From an uncultured Bacillota bacterium (lineage in GTDB: Bacteria > Bacillota > Clostridia > Caldicoprobacterales > UBA3941): a stretch of 9,167 nucleotides of DNA. The translations under genes and the position numbers were made by a program. The stretch is from the NCBI GenBank assembly GCA_937960725.1, contig CALGOY010000044.1, positions 1 to 9,167 of the forward strand, read 5' to 3'. The notes under the pieces are model-generated. The model had not been told where the DNA came from and made no database searches. It was given only the letters and a program-made list of their open reading frames with translations. Below, in pieces: positions 1 to 4,052 of this stretch. How positions within the stretch are numbered: the stretch's first letter is position 1; every line of letters starts with the position of its first letter.

Positions 1-55
1 TTTGAGCCCCACTGGATTTTGAGTCCAGCGCGTCTGCCAATTCCACCACTTCGGC
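1..55 (-). tRNA. tRNA-Leu (anticodon CAA), 3' end cut by window edge
   Basis: Read on the minus strand, the sequence starts GCCGAAGTGGTGGAATTGGC, a typical bacterial tRNA-Leu acceptor strand and D arm. An anticodon stem follows (CTGGA paired with TCCAG) around the seven-base loop CTCAAAA, giving anticodon CAA, which decodes UUG. After the stem, TGGGGCTCAAA looks like the start of the long variable arm expected of a class II leucine tRNA. The rest of the variable arm, the T arm and the 3' acceptor strand lie beyond the left edge, so the full fold cannot be checked. The 5' end is set by the usual initial G at position 55. Confidence 0.93.
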
Positions 56-82
56 GTGAATTTTTTAACTGTGACAAAGTTT

Positions 83-111
83 ATAATACCATAATCAGCC
101 GATGAATGCAA
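83..111 (-). promoter_or_regulatory. Predicted sigma-A promoter of the tRNA-Leu gene
   Basis: On the minus strand there is TTGCAT (positions 111-106), a 17-base spacer and TATTAT (88-83), with TG placed one base before the -10 box as in extended -10 promoters. The predicted start, near position 76, is about 20 bases upstream of the tRNA 5' end, which fits a stable-RNA promoter. This rests on consensus matching only. Confidence 0.7.
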
Positions 112-151
112 TACTTTTTCAAAAAAAAGTTTTTCTGCAATAATCTAGCTG

Positions 152-181
152 TTGCTCGAACTAGCAGTATCATGTTACAAT
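152..181 (+). promoter_or_regulatory. Possible sigma-A promoter for the membrane hydrolase gene
   Basis: TTGCTC at 152-157 and TACAAT at 176-181 are separated by 18 bases, and the -10 box is preceded by TG in the extended position. Transcription from here would give a leader of about 70 bases before the start codon at 262. A second, weaker candidate lies downstream: TTGCGA at 192-197 and TATAAA at 216-221. That one sits in a TA-alternating run where -10-like strings arise easily. The rest of the 56-261 gap shows no gene. Confidence 0.45.
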
Positions 182-261
182 AGTAGTTACGTTGCGAAAA
201 ATACAGCTGTCTATATATAAATATATATATGGCCTATGGGCTTTTAATGGGGGTGAAAAAT

Positions 262-1206
262 ATGGATTTAGTCACGCATGGGGTTATTGGATTAGCCCTA
301 GGCAGCTTAACAGGAGGCCCTTCGCTTTTGCAGAATCCGATGGCACTGGGAAGCTTTATTGGCTCTATAATGCCTGATGGAGATATTATTTTCCAGCTTA
401 ATGGAAATTATTGCTATTTGAAAAATCATAGGAGCGCATCCCACTCGGTTCCGATAGCCGCGGGCCTTTCTTTTGTCGTATCAGCCATATTGTCATATAT
501 TTTTTCGGGATATTCAATCTGGTCGATTTTTGCATGGACTTTTTTGGGCTATCTTGTCCACATGGGCTTGGACCTTTTTAATTCCTATGGAGCCAGTGTT
601 CTATGGCCATTTAAGAGGAAGAAATATAAGTCGGCACTGCTTATGTCATTTGATCCCATAATATTTTTAGCTTTCATTGCCATTTATATTGGCAATAGAA
701 AGTATCTCTGGATAACAGCAGCCAGTATTGTTATACTCGTTTTCTATTTATTATTCCGGTATCTAGCGAGAAAAAGGGTTAGGAAGAGTTTAAAGCAGTA
801 CTTTAATTTGGACAGCAGCTGCAAGATTGTAGTGCTTCCATCGGCCCTCCGGTTTTTCAAGTGGGATTTTATCATATATAAAGATAGGCATATTATAACC
901 GGACAGGTAAGTTTTATTAGAAATAAAGCAGTTGTTAGAAACAGGTTCGTTAGAAGCGAAACCCATTTAAACAAGCTTGTAATGGATACCCCTTTAGGCA
1001 AGTTCTTTAAAGAATTCTCGCCCTATTACCATATCCAATGGAAGCGAGAAGGTGAAAACTATTGTGCTATTATTTCTGATTTAAGATACTTTATAAAGGG
1101 TAATTACTTGTATAATGGGGCCGTACTATTTAACAGCTATTTAGAGCCTATAAAATATATATTTAAGCCCTATAACTTAGGTAAGAAAATAAAAATACCC
1201 ATCTGA
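262..1206 (+). CDS. Membrane-bound metal-dependent hydrolase, YdjM/YfhP (DUF457) family
   Basis: Predicted 314-residue multi-pass membrane protein. The N-terminal half carries the conserved polar residues of the YdjM/DUF457 family: His6 in the opening THG, Asp39 and Asp41 (MPDGD), the HRSASHS motif (His56, His61), and His100 with Asp104 (HMGLDLFNSYG). In this family they are thought to form a metal centre within the membrane. Hydrophobic segments lie at about 65-84, 86-108, 132-144 and 149-168. The C-terminal part (about 190-300) is soluble and less conserved. Length is close to that of Bacillus YfhP. I chose the ATG at 262 because GGGGGTG ends six bases before it and the protein then starts MDLVTHG, as in relatives. 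The upstream in-frame ATG at 229 has no such site. The substrate is unknown. It appears monocistronic, as a terminator overlaps its end. Confidence 0.85.
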   Translation: MDLVTHGVIGLALGSLTGGPSLLQNPMALGSFIGSIMPDGDIIFQLNGNYCYLKNHRSASHSVPIAAGLSFVVSAILSYIFSGYSIWSIFAWTFLGYLVHMGLDLFNSYGASVLWPFKRKKYKSALLMSFDPIIFLAFIAIYIGNRKYLWITAASIVILVFYLLFRYLARKRVRKSLKQYFNLDSSCKIVVLPSALRFFKWDFIIYKDRHIITGQVSFIRNKAVVRNRFVRSETHLNKLVMDTPLGKFFKEFSPYYHIQWKREGENYCAIISDLRYFIKGNYLYNGAVLFNSYLEPIKYIFKPYNLGKKIKIPI

Positions 1207-1225
1207 CAAAGATGGGTATTTTTTT
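1191..1225 (+). terminator. Rho-independent terminator overlapping the hydrolase stop codon
   Basis: The 13-base arm AAAAATACCCATC (1191-1203) pairs perfectly with GATGGGTATTTTT (1211-1223) around the loop TGACAAA, and T residues run to 1225. The left arm encodes the last residues of the upstream gene, and its TGA stop is the first three bases of the loop. The stem is A/T-flanked on both sides, so it could also stop antisense transcription. Confidence 0.93.
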
Positions 1226-1250
1226 GCAACTTTTTCCCTAAACAGCCGTC
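1225..1250 (+). promoter_or_regulatory. Predicted ECF-sigma-type promoter before the anti-sigma/DUF4349 gene
   Basis: TGCAAC at 1225-1230 is followed by a T-rich 16-base spacer and CGTC at 1247-1250. This matches the AAC-type -35 and CGTC-type -10 described for ECF promoters of the Bacillus SigM/SigX/SigW group, including the 16-base spacing. A start near 1257 would leave a leader of about 23 bases with the ribosome-binding site in it. The -35 box begins on the last T of the upstream terminator. No sigma-A-like pair is evident in the 54-base gap. Confidence 0.6.
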
Positions 1251-1279
1251 TAAATGAATAGGGAAAGGACGGGAGAAAT

Positions 1280-2131
1280 ATGAATTGCAGGGGGATCCAG
1301 CAGCGATTATCGCTATACTTGGACGATGAGCTAGGCGGCGATGAGCTTTTAAGTTTAAAGGAGCATCTAGAAAAGTGCCCTGCCTGTATGGAATATTATC
1401 GCTCTCTTAAGGCAACAAAGCAATATTGTAGAGCTTTGAAGTATGTGGAGCTGCCCTTAGGTTTTCATGATAGGCTTTACCGAAAACTGATTAAAGAGAG
1501 ACGGAAAAAGATGTTAGGCAAGTTCGGATATAGAATCGGCATCGGTATAGCAGCTGCTTTAGTACTGGTCTTCATCGGCACTAGCCTATCAGATAGAATA
1601 GGCTTTGATAGCTTAGGATTAAGAAGGCAAGCTCAGGATATGAGTACAGCTGATATGGCGGCTCCTTTGTCTGATCGTGTTGAAGAACCTAGCATTAATG
1701 TAGCTTTTAGTGAAGAGAGGGCAGCCCCAGTTAGAAGTGCAGCTGATGAAAATATAATTCAAACCGCATATCTGTCTATAGAGGTTCTAGAATATGACAG
1801 CTTTGTAAATATTATTAACGATAAGTTGAGCTCACTTGGGGGCTACATTGAATCTTTCAGCGTAGAGGAGCTACCCTGCAATGCTGAAGATAAACCCTTG
1901 AGAAAGGCCGCTTTTCAAATAAGGCTGCCTAATGAGCATTTTCAACAATTTATTATAGATATAGGTGAAATAGCAAATATTCTAACTAAGCAGGAAGATA
2001 TTTTAGAATTGGAAGAGGATCTTTCTAAAACCTGCAATGAAATTGAGAGCTTGACAGATAGGCCGCAGAAATGGGATAATATGGTAGAATATTCTAGCAT
2101 AGCTTTGGACGTATATGAGGTTAAGAAGTAA
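1280..2131 (+). CDS. Membrane anti-sigma-factor zinc-finger (zf-HC2) protein with shortened DUF4349 domain
   Basis: A 283-residue predicted single-pass membrane protein. Residues 1-45 form a zinc-binding anti-sigma domain: Cys3, then His29-X3-Cys33-X2-Cys36. This fold in ECF anti-sigma factors clamps the sigma factor in the cytoplasm. A basic stretch (RRKK near 74-77) precedes one membrane segment at about 84-102. The outside part, from about 158 to 280, resembles DUF4349: it opens with a TAYLSIEV strand, has LGGYIES and RLPNEHF, and ends with YSSIALDVYEV. The long coiled-coil insert usual in DUF4349 is mostly missing, and there is no second, C-terminal membrane helix. GGGAG lies six bases before the ATG. 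No sigma gene is adjacent, so its partner, if any, is encoded elsewhere. An ECF-type promoter precedes it, which would fit autoregulation. The sigma-binding role is inferred from the fold. Confidence 0.82.
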   Translation: MNCRGIQQRLSLYLDDELGGDELLSLKEHLEKCPACMEYYRSLKATKQYCRALKYVELPLGFHDRLYRKLIKERRKKMLGKFGYRIGIGIAAALVLVFIGTSLSDRIGFDSLGLRRQAQDMSTADMAAPLSDRVEEPSINVAFSEERAAPVRSAADENIIQTAYLSIEVLEYDSFVNIINDKLSSLGGYIESFSVEELPCNAEDKPLRKAAFQIRLPNEHFQQFIIDIGEIANILTKQEDILELEEDLSKTCNEIESLTDRPQKWDNMVEYSSIALDVYEVKK

Positions 2132-2196
2132 AAAGAAGAGCTTCAAAACTTACCCAGCCCTAGGCATATTAAAATAATAAAAAGGGGATGAAAGGC

Positions 2197-2946
2197 ATGA
2201 GTAAGAAAATTCTTTATGGAGCTATTGGAGCTGTTCTGCTGGTGTTTTTGATAGTTATAAACGGCGCTGCATCAGCTAAGGTAGAAACAGTGCAGCCAAT
2301 AGCAACTTTTGAAAAAGAAGATATCATCACGGCAACGGGAACTGGAAAGGTGAGTATAAAACCGGATGTAGCCTATATTCAGATGGGCGTTATGACAATA
2401 AATAAGGATGCCCGAAAAGCTCAGGAAGACAATAAAACTACCATGAATAAGGTTATTGAGAAACTAAAGAGCATGGGTATAGATGATAAAGATATTCAAA
2501 CTACCAGCTACGAGATCTCCCCCCAATATAGCTACCAGGATAACAAACAGATTTTAGAAGGTTATCAGGTTGAAAATATAGTCAAAGTTACTGTCAGAGA
2601 TATAGATAAAGTGGGAGATATCCTCGATGCAGCAGCTAGAGAAGGAATAAACCGCAGCTATGGAATAAGCTTTGGAGTAATTGATAGCGATAGCGTGTAT
2701 AAAGAGGCGCTTAAGAAAGCTATCGATAATGCTAAGGGGAAAGCTGAAGTTATGGCAGAGCAGGCCGGAGTTTCTTTGCAAAAACCGGTAGCTATCTATG
2801 AAGGTACTGCTCCTGAGAAAATATACCAGAGGAGTGGAATTGCTTACGATACGATAGAGAGAGCAAGTTCAGTTGCTGCAGTTCCAATCTCTTCTGGAGA
2901 ATTGGAGATTGAAGCTAATGTAGTTGTGGTATATCAAATCCAATAG
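2197..2946 (+). CDS. Exported SIMPL (DUF541) domain protein
   Basis: A 249-residue protein with a clear signal peptide: basic MSKK, a hydrophobic core at 5-21, and a likely cleavage site after Ala-Ser-Ala at 27. The rest is one SIMPL/DUF541 domain. It starts with ITATGTGKVSIKPDVA (44-59) and continues with the helix carrying KAQEDN and the strand IQTTSYEISPQYSY. The family hallmark GYQVENIVKVTVRDIDKVG then leads into a helix ending with GINRSYGISFGV (150-161). It probably works outside the membrane; family members are known from bacterial envelopes, and some form ring-like oligomers, but no reaction is established. I prefer the ATG at 2197 because AGGGGATG is correctly spaced before it. The ATG at 2188 lies inside that site. 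The gap of 65 bases after the anti-sigma gene has no terminator, so the two are probably cotranscribed. Confidence 0.88.
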   Translation: MSKKILYGAIGAVLLVFLIVINGAASAKVETVQPIATFEKEDIITATGTGKVSIKPDVAYIQMGVMTINKDARKAQEDNKTTMNKVIEKLKSMGIDDKDIQTTSYEISPQYSYQDNKQILEGYQVENIVKVTVRDIDKVGDILDAAAREGINRSYGISFGVIDSDSVYKEALKKAIDNAKGKAEVMAEQAGVSLQKPVAIYEGTAPEKIYQRSGIAYDTIERASSVAAVPISSGELEIEANVVVVYQIQ

Positions 2947-2974
2947 AAAAGGATGGGCTTTATCCCATCCTTTT
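2947..2974. terminator. Bidirectional rho-independent terminator between converging genes
   Basis: AAAAGGATGGG (2947-2957) pairs perfectly with CCCATCCTTTT (2964-2974) around a six-base loop. It begins immediately after the SIMPL stop codon. Because A runs flank one side and T runs the other, the same hairpin provides a short U tail in both directions. It is 34 bases past the stop of the minus-strand CAP-domain gene, so it probably serves both. Confidence 0.88.
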
Positions 2975-3008
2975 GTAGCTTTCTCTAACTTTATAGCATT
3001 CTTATAAT

Positions 3009-3839
3009 TTATCTGCCTATGAACATCTGGACGAATACATAACCATATCGGGGGCTCTTTTGAACGCCGATTCCAATATGGGTGAAATTTGGGTTCAAAA
3101 TATTAGCCCTATGTCCATCGGAGTTCATAAGCCCGTTGTGGGCACCTTCTACGCTGTTATAGCCAGCGAGGTTTTCTCCTGCAGTCCTGTAGCTGATACC
3201 AAAGCTCTTCATCATATCGAAGGGGCTGCCGTAAGTTGGAGAGGTATGGCTGAAGTAGTTGTTCTGTACCATATCTTGAGCCTTGATATTGGCAACTCTT
3301 GCAACTTCTGCATCCCATTTCAGAGCATTCAGCCCCGCTTTAGCTCTTTCCTGGTTTACCAGCTCAAGCATACGAGCCTGTTCAGCAGTCAAACCAGAAG
3401 GAGCTTCAGGCTGCTTTGGAGTTTGAGGCTGCTCAGGTAGCTGAGCTTGCTCAGGAGTTTTAGGCTCTTCAGGGGTTTCAGGCTTTTCAGGAACTTCAGG
3501 TTTTTCTGGAGTTTCGGACTGTTCAGGAGTTTCTGGTTTTTCTGGAGCTTCAGCCGGAGGTTTAACTTCCTCTTTTGGTTCCTGTTCAGGTTCTGGAACT
3601 TCAGAGTTTATATATTTATCTAGCAGAGATTTAATCCAGTTGCTATCGATATTGAGCTTTATCTTATTAAATAAATTGGCTATTTTATCGCTATCACCAA
3701 TGCCAACCTTTATAATTTGCGTTCCTACATTAGAACAATTAACAGTTTTTGCACTGGCCTTAGCAGGTGTGCTAAGCAATAATCCTACGACTAAAGATAA
3801 CACTAAAACAGTTGATACCAAGTATCTTTTCATCTTCAT
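3009..3839 (-). CDS. Secreted CAP/SCP-domain protein (YkwD-like) with Pro/Glu repeat linker
   Basis: A 276-residue predicted secreted protein. Residues 1-30 are a signal peptide (MKMKRY, long hydrophobic core, cleavage likely after Ala-Ser-Ala at 30). Residues 31-79 are a small region I do not recognise. Residues 80-148 are a low-complexity linker of PEKPETPE-type units, likely extended and able to span the cell wall. Residues 151-276 form a CAP domain with the usual landmarks: LVNQERAKAGL, the YFSHTSP His198, GENLA Glu222, His234 and SDGHRANIL His243. The ends GIGV and GYVFVQMF are also typical. This two-His two-Glu-like cavity is known in the family, but bacterial members mostly have no proven activity. 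The ATG at 3839 is preceded by GGAGGT with a seven-base gap; the frame stays open further upstream, to 3926, without such a site. It is divergent from polA and converges on the terminator at 2947-2974. Confidence 0.88.
   Translation of the reverse strand: MKMKRYLVSTVLVLSLVVGLLLSTPAKASAKTVNCSNVGTQIIKVGIGDSDKIANLFNKIKLNIDSNWIKSLLDKYINSEVPEPEQEPKEEVKPPAEAPEKPETPEQSETPEKPEVPEKPETPEEPKTPEQAQLPEQPQTPKQPEAPSGLTAEQARMLELVNQERAKAGLNALKWDAEVARVANIKAQDMVQNNYFSHTSPTYGSPFDMMKSFGISYRTAGENLAGYNSVEGAHNGLMNSDGHRANILNPNFTHIGIGVQKSPRYGYVFVQMFIGR
3396..3602 (-). repeat. Imperfect repeats encoding the Pro/Glu/Lys/Thr linker of the CAP protein
   Basis: The DNA consists of degenerate units of about 9-15 bases, read on the plus strand as variations of GTTTCAGG and TTTTTCTGGA. 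They encode PEKPETPE, PEQSETPE, PEEPKTPE, PEQPQTP and similar. The units differ at both silent and coding positions, so this is an ageing coding repeat. Length variation between strains would be expected by slippage. Confidence 0.8.
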
Positions 3840-3870
3840 TGTATATACCTCCAATTGATTAAGAGCTTGA

Positions 3871-3890
3871 AAAGGTTTTGTATAACCTTT
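3871..3890. repeat. Inverted repeat in the CAP gene leader, possible operator or weak hairpin
   Basis: AAAGGTT (3871-3877) and AACCTTT (3884-3890) are perfect seven-base arms around the six bases TTGTAT. The element lies 19 bases upstream (minus-strand sense) of the CAP gene's Shine-Dalgarno site at 3847-3852. There is no T tract, so a terminator is unlikely. A protein-binding site is possible but unproven. I found no convincing sigma-A pair for the CAP gene in 3853-3960. Confidence 0.35.
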
Positions 3891-3933
3891 GTAAAATATC
3901 TTAACATATTCGTAACAATTTTGCACTACACAA

Positions 3934-3961
3934 TTTATGGAAACAAAGTTTTATATATAAT
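3934..3961 (+). promoter_or_regulatory. Tentative sigma-A promoter of the polA cluster
   Basis: A perfect TATAAT lies at 3956-3961, with the poor -35 candidate TTTATG at 3934-3939 (16-base spacing). The surroundings are very AT-rich, so a chance -10 match is quite possible. Transcription would start near 3968, giving a leader of about 85 bases. The 3840-4052 gap holds no gene that I can see. Confidence 0.35.
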
Positions 3962-4022
3962 TGAAATTTAGCACAACATATGATAAAGTCGTATTATTGA
4001 TGAATTAAGATAATTTTAAATC

Positions 4023-4040
4023 ATGCCATGGAGGAGGCAT
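4023..4040 (+). promoter_or_regulatory. polA ribosome-binding site, unusually distant and within a small hairpin
   Basis: GGAGGAGG (4030-4037) is the only strong Shine-Dalgarno sequence before polA, but 15 bases separate it from the ATG at 4053, against the usual 5-9. Its core lies in the loop of a possible hairpin in which ATGCC (4023-4027) pairs with GGCAT (4036-4040). An in-frame TAA at 4044-4046 excludes a longer protein, and alignment with known PolI proteins by eye supports the start at 4053. Confidence 0.5.
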
Positions 4041-4052
4041 ATATAAATAGCT

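Noticed and set aside
121..145. A- and T-runs suggesting a terminator between the tRNA and the hydrolase gene
   Set aside because: The A and T runs can pair only weakly, and there is no GC-containing stem.
229..261. Longer N-terminus for the membrane hydrolase starting at the ATG at 229
   Set aside because: The ATG arises in a TA-repeat tract without a ribosome-binding site, while the ATG at 262 has a well-spaced one and gives the family-typical start.
3060..3440. Plus-strand open frame of 126 codons opposite the CAP gene
   Set aside because: It is the complement of the conserved CAP domain and linker, and the peptide shows no family features.
3396..3602. Tandem short repeats resembling a CRISPR or satellite array
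   Set aside because: The units are short and degenerate, have no unique spacers, and translate in frame into a Pro/Glu/Lys linker of a secreted protein.
3957..3985. ATA-N17-CATATGATA, similar to a sporulation sigma-E/K promoter, upstream of polA
   Set aside because: The match is short and in very AT-rich sequence, and a mother-cell promoter for polA would be surprising. Chance is the simpler explanation.
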